NCBI GenBank assembly: GCA_004802725.1
Contig: SGPM01000060.1
Coordinates: 39,609-103,608 of the forward strand
DNA from: Antrodiella citrinella
Lineage: Eukaryota; Basidiomycota; Agaricomycetes; Polyporales; Steccherinaceae
Length of the DNA: 64,000 bases
Reading direction: 5' to 3'
Shown here: piece by piece, positions 32,633 through 44,885 of the stretch
Position numbering within the stretch: the first letter of the stretch is position 1
How the letters are laid out: each line of letters starts with the position of its first letter
Made by a program: the position numbers and the translations under genes
Notes under the pieces: generated by a model
What the model was told of the DNA's origin: nothing
Databases searched by the model: none
The model's input: only the letters and a program-made list of their open reading frames with translations

Positions 32633-34199
32633 CGTGTAAAGATGGGAGGGGGGTGAGGAGGAGGAGATAACGGCGAGAAGAAGTTATGAACGATCTGTAT
32701 TGTAATGTCGCTCGTTGTTTATTTGGAAGTAGAGTCTCGGAGGATTCAGGGTGCCATGCCGAGCGTGAACAGCCTGGAGGAACGTGAATCCCATCATGGC
32801 GTCTTGCATGGAAATGGGAGACGGGACGGTCATAAAAGGGGGATCATTCATCAGTACCATGTCAAATGGGGCTCTTCCGATTCCAAGTATTCAGAGCACC
32901 GTAAATTGAGCAGTCTCCCAGAAGAGCTGACATCGGTGACATTAGAATGTCATCTCCGTATTCCATGGCACGTTTTACGACGTCCCGGAGGTTGGAAATA
33001 CCGGTGCTGCTAATTACGGCCCTGCGAAGAGTACAGATGCCGTACTGTCTACCTGTGTTTGCACTGATTTTGTGGAAGACTACATAGCCGTGCGTAAGTG
33101 TTTGGATAAGCGTGCATGGTCAGGTGTACTTTTGCGGCTTCTCCCTCGAGAGGTCTGATCAGCGCAAGACAAGTGGATAGAGTCGAGAACGAGCTGTGAA
33201 AACCGCGATGATGCGATGATGTTCTGTCACCGATGCATGGAAGCCAAGTGAGTACAATAGATGGAAAGAATAGAGACAAGAGGTAGCTGAACAACCACGA
33301 TTGCCAGCACAGGACCGCAAAGAACATCAACGATGTGCTCATTGAGCGGCGAAGATCAGCGAGCGGTCGTTCAGAACACGTTTCAGGACGTCAACGTATG
33401 ATACTAAATGGAATATGCGAGTAAAATTCCCAAGAAAGGCAGAAGAAAGGAATGCGAACACGCACACGACCCGTTAGTCTGTCTCGACGGAAGGAGTCTG
33501 AAGGCCTTCTGCATGTCTGAGATGAGTGAGCAACGCTGTGGCGCCCGCGCCTACGAGTCGGCACCACGGCGGACGGCGTTCAAGACAACGCCGCTGGCAG
33601 AGTTCATTGCTTTCTCCTGGCCCCTTGCTCACTTGCAGGCAAGCCCCTGCACAACACCCGAGCCCCGAGCACTGCGTCCGAACTAGCAACACTGCATTCT
33701 TTTGACCATCTCATCGAGGTACAGCGTACGACGGGCTAATTTGTCAATCAATCACCGCGGCTGCAAACAGTCTATACTGTCCGCTAGACTGTCCGGTCTG
33801 TTCCTACTTACTGGAAGATGGGGGCGCCGAAGGTTGGATGGGCACCACATGAGAGTCGAGGATGGCATGGCTTTGAAGCTGCCAAAGGGGGGCATCATGA
33901 GACAGCAGCGTACTCGACGGCGCGAGAGAGTCTCCGAGAAAGTGCATTCCTTCCAGGCGCTGTGTCAGTGTCCAATCGGTGCATTCGAATTAGCGTGACT
34001 TGTTGCAGTAATTCTGGGTACAATCCACCGGAGCGCTGGAACGGTGCTTCGCTTCTGCACCTAGCCTCGCACCTAGCCATGCCACCGCACTCTATGGGCG
34101 ACTCCCTTCCCTTACATATAATTCCCTCTCACCGTCTCAAACTTGCCCTTCCATCTTCCCCGCTCCCCCCTCTCAGGTCGCGAGCGTGCCCCGTATACC
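32633..34199. other. 1.6-kb divergent intergenic region
   Basis: Lies between the starts of the DUF2235 gene and the Ppo gene. Frames up to ~150 codons exist but show no domain or splice pattern. Just before the Ppo ATG there is a C/T-rich tract (34125-34190), normal for a fungal transcription start region. Confidence 0.5.
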
Positions 34200-37100
34200 A
34201 TGTCCAATTCCAAGATTGTCGTAAGTTGGCCCCGCTTCCCCTTCTGCATCTTGCATTCCTGAGCACCGTGTCGTAATCTCTTCAGGCACTCGCAGACGCG
34301 GTCTATCTATCGGAGAGGCCATTGCCCAACGCGCCAGATGGCCGCTACGATGCCCAAGTCAAGCCTGCCACCGACCCGGCAGACCCGAATGCGAACCATT
34401 CTGCCTTGTACAAGCTCGTTTCCGCTGTAGAGGATGGCATTAAGAAGGGTCCCATTGTGAATGATATCAAGATCATCGTGAGTGATGCTCGTTCGCGTAA
34501 AGTCACGCAATAACTGACGTGAATATGTACTTTAGCCTGCTCTTGTCGATCTGTTCGAGCACGGAGATGCGATCGACGACAGGAAGCAACTGGTGCGTGC
34601 TTCTGAAGCCCACGTGGCGTCGATCAAAAATGTCTGACAACGTCGATCGCAGTTCACCCAAGGTCTTGCTGCCCTTTGCCGACTTCCACAGACCACGGAA
34701 CTCTCGAAGAAAGCGAATGACACAGTTATTTCTGTACTCTACGAGACACTGGCCCATCCCCCAGCTTCATATGTTGGCTCAAATGTGTCTTTCGCGTCGG
34801 CACCCAGTCAGCCCACATGGCCCAATGACAAGCCTATCGCGGATGGAAAGGTTTCAAACGCGATTCCTGCGGCTGCACAGGGTGCGCCCGCACCACGGTT
34901 CCAGGGTAACTTCAGGGAGGCAGACGGAGGAGGAAACAACCCGTTGATGCCCGACCTGGGCAGGGCAGGCCAGCCGTATGCGCGCAGTGTCCAGAGCAAA
35001 CACCCATTGCCTGCGAATACGCTCCCTGATACTGGCTTGGTGTTCGACTCCCTCCTCAAAGCTCGTGATGTGAGTTCGTTTTGCTGGATTATAGACATGG
35101 CCTGAAAAGCTAAATCTTTTGTTTATAGTTCCAAGGCCATCCTGGAGGCAACTCTTCGTTGACGTTCGCATATGCGTCCCTCGTCACCCATCAGCTTTTC
35201 CGTACCGACCCCCGAGACATGACCAAGAACAACACGTCTTCCTACCTTGATTTGTCCGTCTTGTACGGTATCAACCAAGACCAGCAAGACATGGTTAGGA
35301 ATAAGGAGTCCGGAGCCGGTTTGCTCTGGCCAGATTCATTCGCTGAAGACCGCTTGGTTCTCGTGCCCCCTGCTGCTACCGCACTATTGGTCATTTTCAG
35401 TAGGAATCACAACGTAGGTGACAGATCACACGGACAAGCCAAAAAACTGACCTGTGGATCTTTGTTGGTAGTACATTGCGAACACCCTCCTTCAAATCAA
35501 TGAACGCGGACGCTGGACAAGCCCTCCTCCTACAGACCCTGTCAAGCGTGCTCTGCAAGATGAGGAGATCTTTCAAACTGCTCGCCTGGTCAAGTACGTT
35601 GCGGTAGTCTTTGCACGATGACTGCGAAATCTGACATACATGTAATAGCTGTGGTCACTTCATGGCGATGATTTTTGGAGACTATGTCGCCGGTTTCCTT
35701 GGATTGGGACGCGATGGCTCCAGCTGGAGCATGAACCCCTTCGATGTAGGTGTATTTTCCTGTGTAATTCGAATGCGACTCATTTTCTGTCTTCATACAG
35801 CCTATCAAATTGTCTGACGGAACTTCAGTGGAGCGTGGCGAAGGCAACAACTGCTCTGTCGAGTTCAACCTCTTGTACCGCGTACGTACTTTTCAGAATC
35901 ACACGTGACCTTCGACATCTCACACTCTTTACAGTGGCACGCGACCACAGCGGCGAAGGATATCGCTTGGACCGAAGATCTCTTCAGAGACGCTTTCGAT
36001 AACAAGCCGTTCGACCAGTTGCAATTGAAGGATTTCGTTCCCGCTGTGTCCAAGGCTTGGCGCACTGTCGATCCTAACCCGAGAACCAGGACTTTCTCTG
36101 GGTACGTATATACATTTCATCGTCTTCAGCACCAGAGATCTGATATTCTATTCCAGCCTCAAGCGTCAAGCCGATGGGTCATTCAAAGATGACGACTTGG
36201 CCCGTGTCCTCCAGGACGCGACCGAGAGCGTGGCAGGTGCTTACCGCGCCCGCGGTACACCCGGTGTCCTCCGCATCATCGAAATCCTCGGCATGGAGCA
36301 GGGGCGTACATGGGGTGTTTGCACTATGAACGAGTTCAGGAAGTTCCTCGGTCTCAAGACGTTTGACTCCTTCGAGGAGTGGAACAGCACCCCGGAGATT
36401 GCGCAGACTGCTAGGCAGTTGTACGGTCACATTGATAACTTGGAGTTGTATCCCGGTTTGCAGGCGGAGGATTGCATGCCTCTTGGACCCGGCTCTGGTA
36501 TCTGCTGTGGATACACGATGACTCGTGCTATCTTGGGCGATGCCATTGCTCTCGTTCGTGGTGACAGATTCTACACCACCGACTACACACGTGGGTTTCC
36601 TTCTCCAGTGTGAATTTGCGCGGTCTTGACCTTCTTTGCCTGCACAGCCGGCAACCTGACTACATGGGGATTCCAAGACTGCGCCAGAGACCCCAACAAC
36701 GGCGCATTCGGTGCCGCTCTCCCTAAGCTGCTATTCCGCCATCTCCCTCGTCACTACCCCGCCAACAGTGTCTACGCTCTCTACCCCTTCTTCACTCCTG
36801 AAGTGACCCGTCAGAACCTCACCAAGCTGGGGATAGTAAAGAACTACAACTTCGATAGGCCCAAGCCTCAGCCGATCCCGAAGATTGTTGATACCTTGAC
36901 TGGTATCCGATATGTGTTCGGCGACCCTGCGAAGTATAAAACGACGTATGGCGATGATATGAGACTGTTGACCCAAGGTTATGGCTTCTTCTTGGTCTTC
37001 GAGGAGCCAGCCAAGTGAGTTCTGGCGTACGCGCACAAGTTGCCACCAGGCTGACAATCTTCACTTAGGCACGAGAAGGACAGGGCACTCGTCCTTCACT

Positions 37101-38408
37101 CGCTGTTCCCCTCACAGGACTCCATGGCGCAATATATCAACTTCTACAAGTCAAAGACCATTGAGCTGATCAAGGAGACCTCCTACAAGGTGTTTGGTTC
37201 CCCAGGGACACGCGTCGACATCGTCCGCAACGTCATCAACATTACCTCAGTGCACTGGGCCGCCGACTACCTCATCGGCATCCCGCTCAAGACAAAGGCG
37301 ACCCCCAATGGCATGTTCACCGAGCAAGAGATTTATGACATCTTCAGTTTGCTGTTCACTTGCGTGTTCATCAACGTCCAGCCAGAACACGGATGGTCGT
37401 TGAGGACCCAGGCGAAGCAGTTTGGGGATGTGATCAACTCGTTGATTGAGAAGAGCTTGAACGAAGCGGCGCCGAGGACTGCTGGCGTGAGTCTATTTCC
37501 GCCGCTCATGATTGTTTGGAGGAAATAAGCTAATCTTGATGTGTGGTTTGTAGAACCCGCTTGTGGGCCTGTTCAGTGCCGTATCGAACATGATTTGGCC
37601 TACGGATAAGAAGTTGTGCCATCCCTTCTTGGCTAACCTCGCCGAGTCTGGTCGTCCTACGAAGGATCTTGTTGGTAACGTTGTTGGTTTGGCTGTTGGT
37701 TCATCCGTCAACTACGCGCAGGGTGAGTGTCGTAATGTTTCATGCTATTCGAATCACCGCTCACTCAATGTTCGTGCTTTCTTTAGCTGTTGCCCAAGTG
37801 GTCGACTTCTACCTCGACGACGCGCGGGCCGCAGAGCGCGCAGACATCATCTCCCTGTGCAAGAAAACCGACGCTGCATCCACCGAACGCCTTCGTGGCT
37901 ATGTCAGAGAAGGTCAACGTCTCAACCCTCAATTCGCCGGTCTCCTGCGTGTCTCCGCCGTCGCCGACCAGATCCCTCTGGGCGAAGGCCGACCCCCAGT
38001 GTCCGTCGTACCGGGTGACATCATCTTCAGCAGCTACCGTAACGCGCAGCTCAACCCGAAGGACTTCCCGGACCCGTACAAGGTCGACCCGACGCGTCCG
38101 AAGTCGAGCTACCAGAACCAGGGCGCTGGGTTCCATGGGTGCCCCGGTGTGAACTTTGCAGAGCAGACGATCCCGGAGATTCTGAGGATCGTGTTTAGCT
38201 TGAAGAATATTAGGCGTGCGCCGGGTGCGGCGGGCAAGATGGCTGGGTTCATGCTCAACCAGTTTGGCACGGATAACAGGATGTACCTCACTGATACTGG
38301 TAACCTGTCTCCCTGGCCCGGTTCATTGACCATTGTGGTATGTCCTTTCGTATTCCTCGTACCTGAAGTTCAATACTAATTTGACCTTGTTTGCAGTATG
38401 ATGAGTAA
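34200..38408 (+). CDS. Ppo-type fatty acid dioxygenase / cytochrome P450 fusion
   Basis: Linoleate diol synthase-like enzyme that makes hydroperoxy- and dihydroxy-oleate/linoleate oxylipins (psi factors) acting as developmental signals. Fifteen exons (first 34200-34220, last 38397-38408) give 1129 residues. N-terminal animal-peroxidase/cyclooxygenase-like domain: distal His near 250 (FAYASLVTHQLF), the TSSYLDLSVLYG motif, and the YRWH motif (~423-426) with the radical Tyr and proximal His. C-terminal P450 domain: ExxR as EGQR (~984-987), and a heme loop GAGFHGCPGVNF with the Cys near 1061. The loop has His where classical P450s have Arg, as is common in Ppo proteins. Both active sites look intact, unlike 10-dioxygenases that lost the heme Cys. 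A Zn2Cys6 regulator follows 0.7 kb downstream on the same strand. Whether it is an 8R- or a 10R-dioxygenase cannot be read from the sequence. Confidence 0.93.
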
Positions 38409-39135
38409 AATCGCTCTTCAGCGTACGCGGACTATAGCGCTATCGTATACTTTTCACCATCTCGTTCTGGTCGTTTGTAATACTAATCTCTGCTTGCTTG
38501 CCTTGACGTGTCGTCTGTTGTTCTGTGCTTTCTGCTCAAAACCTCCTTTTTATCCTGGCTCCCCCACGTTGCAAAGTTCTACGACTGATGTTACTCTGAT
38601 GTTTTCATGTGTTTGTTGTATCGACGACTCTAATGGATCCATGTTTCTCTTCGCTCTGCGGTCTGCCCAGGGTGGTGATTTACTTCCGCCTCAAAAATCT
38701 TATGTTTCTGATTAACGAGCCCCTAAGACGCGAGCGTCCACCTGCTCGTTCTGCTCACCGTTTTCTCGTCATCCAGACCTGGACTTGCCCTGGACACAGA
38801 CTCGCGGGAACGCGAAGTATCAACCTTGTATCAACCAGTTCCACGCAACTCCGGTTTACGGCGACAATCATCGCGCCAAACGTTGTCAACGGAGATCCTG
38901 TATCATGGATACTTATCCGAGTCGTACATGAGCATGACACCAAGCACTGTGAAGACCGAGAACACGGGTTGTTCTCGGTCGTGATCAGATGCCGGGACTG
39001 GGGACGCGTCTCTCAGCCGCCACTCAAATCAAGTCATTGTCAAACGCGAGCCCGCTGTAGACGCCCACTTAGCAGCTCGTCGGACCAAATGCTGCTGAAT
39101 CAGCCACCCTCCTCCTCGCTTTTGCGCGTACCATC
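38409..39135. other. 727-bp region between Ppo gene and transcription factor
   Basis: 3' UTR of the Ppo gene and promoter of the regulator. A 224-codon frame at 38609-39283 overlaps the first exon of the regulator in another frame and has no features; judged a chance frame. Confidence 0.5.
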
Positions 39136-42100
39136 ATGTCCCCAAAGCCCTCTGACAGCAACGACAAACCCCGCGCGACGAACGGGGAGCAGAAACAGAG
39201 GAAAAGACCTGGAAGGGTACCCGTGTCGTGTGCTGAGTGTCGCCGGTGAGCAATACGGCGGGGGTGTACAATGTTATGTCTAATGATTTTGGGTAGATTG
39301 AAGTTGCGTTGCGACCGTAAGGTGAGTGATGTTTGTGCGATGGAATAGGCTTGGATTGTAGCTTACGTTGCGTGGAAGGTCCCCTGTGAGACGTGTGTCA
39401 AGAGAGGATGCTCTGCTATCTGTCCGGAAGGTGCGAATAGGGATGCCTGGCTCTATGCGTGGTCCTGACTGTCTCCATAGGCTCTCTCACTACTGGTAAA
39501 GGGAGTCGGTACGTATATATACGCCTCACGCTGGATGCCATATTGTAACAGAAATTCTAAACAGGCTCGCGTTCGCAGATGCTGAGGAGCTTCACAAGAA
39601 GATAGACCGTCTACGGAAGCGCGTCACCAGCCTCGAGGATGGTATACGAGTGTTGCAGTCTGCTGTCTCCGACGACCCGCATCCTTTGCTCGTAGAAGAT
39701 TCTATGGACGACAGAGAAGGTACGAGACACAAGAGTTCACCCATTACTGGACCGCCTTTGTCTCGTGAAGATGAGGAGTTTCTGGACGCTTTTGGTATGC
39801 CCTTTCGACTGTGCTTCAAAAGAATTATGTTTGACGTAGTTGTATAAGGTACTCTCACTCTGGGTCTCCGTGGTGAATCCCGTTTCTTTGGTCAGACATC
39901 TCGTTCAGAAGTACGCCTCTTTTTTCGCTGCCTGTATGCGGACCTTGTTCAATCCTTTATCCTCGAATGATCAGTATTTAGTTTACGTGAGTTTACTTCC
40001 ACGTTACTTCTGCATTGCAACCTGAAAGGACTTGGGCTTATGGTCTACAGGCGCCGGAATCTGTCCCTCCCTGCATCTCGGAGTCAAATCTTCCTCACCT
40101 TACCCTAGAAATGGTAGACCAATCGCGCGAATCGTTCGAGGTCCCTGTACAAAACGAATTCGAGATGAAGAAGAAGCTTCTCAGTCTCCTACCTCCTCTA
40201 TCTCAAGCCTGTCGCCTCTGCGAGACCTTCCTGGAGCACGGGGAATACCTGTGAGTAACTCGGAAGCTTACAGCATTGCAGTGGGTCATCGTTGACGCTT
40301 TGTGCTCAGCTGGACCCCTCTCCCACGAAATCAACTATTCGATGAAATTCTCGGTGTCATCTATCGTACAACACCGTAAGCCGAGCCTCTTGTTGTCGCG
40401 CGAGACTCTCATTGACGCTACCACAGACTATTCACTGACGAGACTAACCTGGTATCTACCCATGCACTTTCTCTGCTGTTCATGGTCTTTTCCCTTGCCT
40501 CGTCACTGGATGCGGAGAGGCTACCGTATGTGGTGGAAGCGCGAGAGTATTACTTCATGGCTCGTCTTGCCTTGAAGTGCGCGCCTCCCGTCACAGACTG
40601 TACACTCTGGGCTGTGCAGTCATTGGTGAGCATTGATGTTGACCACCGTAGACTGTACTGACCTTGACTTCAAGATTTACATGAGCACTTTCCTCGAGAT
40701 AGGTGATTGGTCGCCAGCGCACCCAGCATCCCATTCTGCATGGATTCATACCGGGTTTGCTGTGAAGCTGGGATATAGTGTCGGTGTCTCTCACCAATCA
40801 GTGTCTACGTATCTGATCACAGTCTGCAGATTGGTCTTCACGTGAACAGTTCGCGATGGCAACTCGACGAGGAAGCTAGTCAGCGACGTAGCAGCGTCTT
40901 CTGGCAGCTTTTCCATCAAGACGCTTGGATCGTGCGTTTCCAAGGACCATGTATGATCTGCACATACACTGATGCGTTATCTTGTAGAGCTTCGGCTTCG
41001 GCAGGCCTCCGATCATGTCCCTCGCCTATGTCGATTGCGATTTCCCAAAGGATCCTGAAGAGGGCGTTGATTCTGCAGGTCACCAGGACTGGGGCTGTAA
41101 GCTGGCGATTATTGACTGCAGATGGACCTACTGACAGTCTTCTGACACAGACCACGCGTGGTCATGGCAGTACTCAAAGTTATTGCACACCGTCATGAAC
41201 CAAGCATTTGGTGCAAAGACGCCTCATTACTCGACGGTGTTGGACCTTGATCGTCAAGTTCGAGACTTCCCCATGCCGTGGCGTATGCGAATCAAGTGCG
41301 GTTACCCGGAAGACGGTCCTCTGAATGATTCCACAAAGCTGCAGCGCTGGTTTGGCATGGCCGCTAAAGAGTCAAGTAGGATGCTATAGCAGTTGTTGAC
41401 AAGTCTTGATGCTGATCTATTGTTATGCTTAGCCCTCTTGAATCTCCATCGTGCCTACTTCGCACAAGCTTTGAAGGAACAGCCTCAAGACCTTTTGCGA
41501 CACCGATATGGACCTTCGGTAATGGCCACATACCGTTCAGCTTGGAGGTTGATCGAGGGATTAAAAGAAGCTTGCAAGTTTGTGGCATGTGTCTTAGGTA
41601 GAATACGTTTGCCCTGGTCGCAATGCTTGTCCGCATCGGTGAGTATCTTGTGCTCAACTGTACCGTTTGACGCTGATTGGGTATAGATCGTGATGTGTCT
41701 CCTGGTAACGCGGGCCCCGACCTCTTCTTTGTCGCAAGCTTCTTTGCTTGAATTGGACCGTGCCACAGAACTGTTCCAAGAGGTCAGTGAGACGAGTCAA
41801 GCGGCAAAGAATAATCTAGTAAGCACTTCAATTGATATACGGAGGCCTTGACCTCAACGCCGACATGCTATAGGGGGTACTGCAGAAACTTCGTCGACAA
41901 GCCCACGAAGTGGCGGAGAAAGCAGAAGGTCTGGACAAGTCTCATCCTGGATTCACTGAACTCGAACGCATCGGTGGCAAAACTCATCTCATATCAAAAA
42001 CGAGCGAAGCCTCCTCGCCAAGCTGCTCATCGAAAGGCACGTCCTCTGTTGGTTCCATCGATACACCTGGCTCTGCCGCTGCGTGCAGCCCAGTGCCTGT

Positions 42101-42431
42101 CGATTCCATCCACCCGACCATTATGCACGACATGCGGACGTTCGAGGGAGTCAGCGAACCCTCTATCTTCGCGCCCCCTCCAACGGGTAACGTCAATATG
42201 ACCCAAGTTTTCGGCGATCATGAAATGCAGCAGCAATCGCCGATGGCTCTCCCGACTGTGCAGCCGCCATTTGAATCCTTCCCCGATATGTACCTGTCGA
42301 ATGACGAGTTCTTCAATGTTCCACCCCCACCGTCATCGTTCAATACGGATGGAGGTGCTGACGTGATGAATATCGCTCCTCCTGTGCTGGACGCTACGTG
42401 GCAATCATTCATCGAGCAGCTGGGTTTCTAG
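39136..42431 (+). CDS. Zn(II)2Cys6 fungal transcription factor
   Basis: Nuclear sequence-specific regulator. Seventeen exons (39136-39245 through 41874-42431, including a 12-nt exon at 39976-39987) give 806 residues. DNA-binding domain at ~33-60: CAECRRLKLRC, then VPCETCVKRGCSAIC, split by two introns. A coiled-coil dimerisation helix follows (ADAEELHKKIDRLRKRVTSL). The fungal-specific middle homology domain is recognisable in LPRNQLFDEILGVIYRT, TLWAVQSLIYMSTFLEIGDW, KLGYSIGLHVNSSRWQL, RRSSVFWQLFHQDAWISFGF and GRPPIMSLAYVDCDFP. The C-terminus is Pro/Ser/Gln-rich and acidic (FNVPPPPSSFNTDGG), a likely activation region. It lies directly downstream of the Ppo gene on the same strand, so it may regulate oxylipin synthesis; this rests on position only. 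Confidence 0.88.
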
Positions 42432-42778
42432 GGTTTTAGAGCAGACTTCACGAATGGCATCGCATTGTCTCATTGTAGCATTAGTTCCTACTGTATGGTA
42501 TCTCCCATTAATCTAGACATATCGTATGGCGTACTCTCCTCTCTACGAAAGGGAATCGTGTGCAGATGCTCTGACGGTCACCAGTGACGAATTGGATACT
42601 TGCACGTGTGCGTGACGAGACGCGCCAAGGTCGCGTAGACACCTCTTTGCTTCAAGCTGCCACCTCGATCGCCTTCCAGTGGTCCTCGTCCATCTTCCTC
42701 TTGTATATTGTATACCCTCACACATTGCAGAACCCCTCACGACCTAGATTGACATACCCGTCAGCACTTCCATCTACG
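42432..42778. other. 347-bp intergenic region
   Basis: 3' end of the transcription factor gene and promoter of the phosphotransferase gene; contains a GTATATTGTATAC palindrome-like AT stretch at about 42703-42715, about 64 bp before the next ATG. Confidence 0.4.
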
Positions 42779-44591
42779 ATGGGTTATATACCCGAACATG
42801 CTCTCGCAAATCTGAGAAAATATGCATACAAAGGCGTTGACAAGTGAGACAGCTGTTTATGTCATGTCTCGACGCATTCTAACATATGACCATAGGTCTT
42901 TGCTCTCGAAATATGTTTTAGGTCCATACTGGACCTGGCTTGTCACTCTGTGGCCGAAATGGGTGGCTCCAAATACTGTGCGTTATACCTTGCTGGCATC
43001 TTTTACCAAAGGGTGCTTAAATGGTTACTTCCCAGATCACACTGTCAGGCTTGATGATGGTCCTCATCAACTTTGCCACGTTAATATACTACGATCCAGA
43101 CTACTTGAGTGAGAGAGGAGGAGCGACGGACCCGCCGCGGTGGATCTACTTCACGTATGTTCCAATCATATTCGGCTTTCATTCTGGTCGTCTCATGCAT
43201 TACATCTAGGTGGGCAGCCGGATTGTTCATCTACCAGAGTTTTGATGCTATCGATGGGTGAGTGAGCTGCGGGTTGGACAAACGTACAGTTTTTGACACG
43301 ATACTGCAGGAAACAGGCAAGGCGAACTGGGATGGCTGGCCCATTGGGAGAGATGTTTGATCATGGTGCGTCCAGAACGTTCGTTCATCGGACAGTTCAT
43401 TATAATCATGTGCCTCGTTGCAGGGTGTGACGCAATCAATACCACGGTAAGGGTTACGGTACATTCGATCTGAGTGTATATTGAAATGAAAATGGCGCGC
43501 AGTTGGAGGTCATCTTGGCTGGCCGAGCTTTGAATTTGGGCAGGTCCTGGTGGACAGTAGCATCTCTCGCTGCGTCACTGGGATGTTTCTACCTCACGAC
43601 ATGGGAGGAATATCATACAGGTACGTCTTCTCAATTTCGAGGATGTGTTTGTTTATTCAATCACCTCCAGGTCAACTGTATTTGGGTACCTTCTCTGGTC
43701 CTGTTGAAGGTATCGTGATGATCATTGGTATCTACGTCACAACAGGTTTCCTCGGTGAGTGTTTAGCTTGCAATGGTGTATTACACGATACGAATCACTT
43801 CTTCAGGTCCGACGTTCTGGGACACTCCGACATTGACCTTCCTCCATCTGGATAATGTCGAAATCATCACTAAGTACATCCCCAATAAAGGCTTGAACGA
43901 AGCTGCCATGGCTGCTGGTGCGGTCGTATTGGCATACAACATCGTAACCAGGTATGCAGGCCACCAACTAGACGAAAGTCATTGAAGTCGAATTTGTTCC
44001 AGTTACTTCAACGTATACAAAGCGAAAGTTGAAGCCAAAGAAGGACCTTTCAGGCCACTCCTCCATTTGCTGCCGTTCCCGATCACTGTCGCTCTTCAGG
44101 TCGCCTGGTTGAGCTCACCGTCGTTCTCGCGGTCTTTCATCGTCAACTCGCCGCTATTCATGCCATTCCTGTGTGCTTGGGGTCTGCAATTCGCCCATCA
44201 AGTTGGTCGCATGATTTTGGCACACGTCACGAAGGAACCATTCCCTTGGTTCGATGCCATGTGGATTTGGAGTCTCATTGGCGCAATCGATGCTAACCTG
44301 CTCCGACTGATTGGCCGGTACGTCAACAATTTTCGTTTGAGGTCGAATCACAGACTCATAAAACCTGACAGACAACCACTCATACAACACTCTCCGGAGA
44401 ACGTCAAGATCTTTATCCATCTTTCCCTCGCCCTCTCTCTCATCTCGTATACAACCTTCTGCGCACAGGTCATCAACGAGATCACCAACTATTTGGGGAT
44501 CGCGTGCTTCACTGTCCGCAAGAAAGACGAGTCCGGTGCGTGGCGTCGGGCGGCTTCGGTGGACAAGATCATCACGAACAAGAAGGCGTAG
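42779..44591 (+). CDS. choline/ethanolaminephosphotransferase
   Basis: Integral membrane enzyme of the Kennedy pathway that transfers phosphocholine or phosphoethanolamine from the CDP-alcohol to diacylglycerol, in ER or Golgi membranes (yeast CPT1/EPT1 type). Eleven exons (42779-42843, 42896-42977, 43036-43154, 43210-43257, 43310-43365, 43424-43446, 43503-43620, 43671-43754, 43807-43951, 44003-44317, 44372-44591) give 424 residues. The CDP-alcohol phosphotransferase signature is complete: DGKQARR, then GPLGEMFDHGCD (DG..AR...G...D...D). Typical N-terminus: LLSKYVLGPYWTWLVTLWPKW and APNTITLSGL. There are several hydrophobic segments. Choline versus ethanolamine preference cannot be decided. 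Introns are 48-65 bp with good consensus sites. Confidence 0.95.
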
Positions 44592-44885
44592 AGACCTCGA
44601 GGAGATACCAGATACTTTACGATTATAGACGACAAGAAGTAATGTGCTACCATGTGGTATAGACGTAGACTGATTTATGATTACCGTATTTCCCTTGTTG
44701 CTTCAACATGTAATACATGCTTCATCGATGTTTTTCATCTACCACTGGAAACAGCACGAAAATTCGGGTACGACTTGTCTCGGATGCTCGAGACATAGAT
44801 CTTGTCTCGAGCGATAAGATAAACTTTGTGCATTTGATTGCTATCCAAAATCCGTGCTCTGATCTCCGAGTCACCCAAAGTTCGA

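Noticed and set aside
38609..39283. 224-codon frame between the Ppo gene and the Zn2Cys6 gene
   Set aside because: It runs through the first exon of the transcription factor in another frame and shows no family features.
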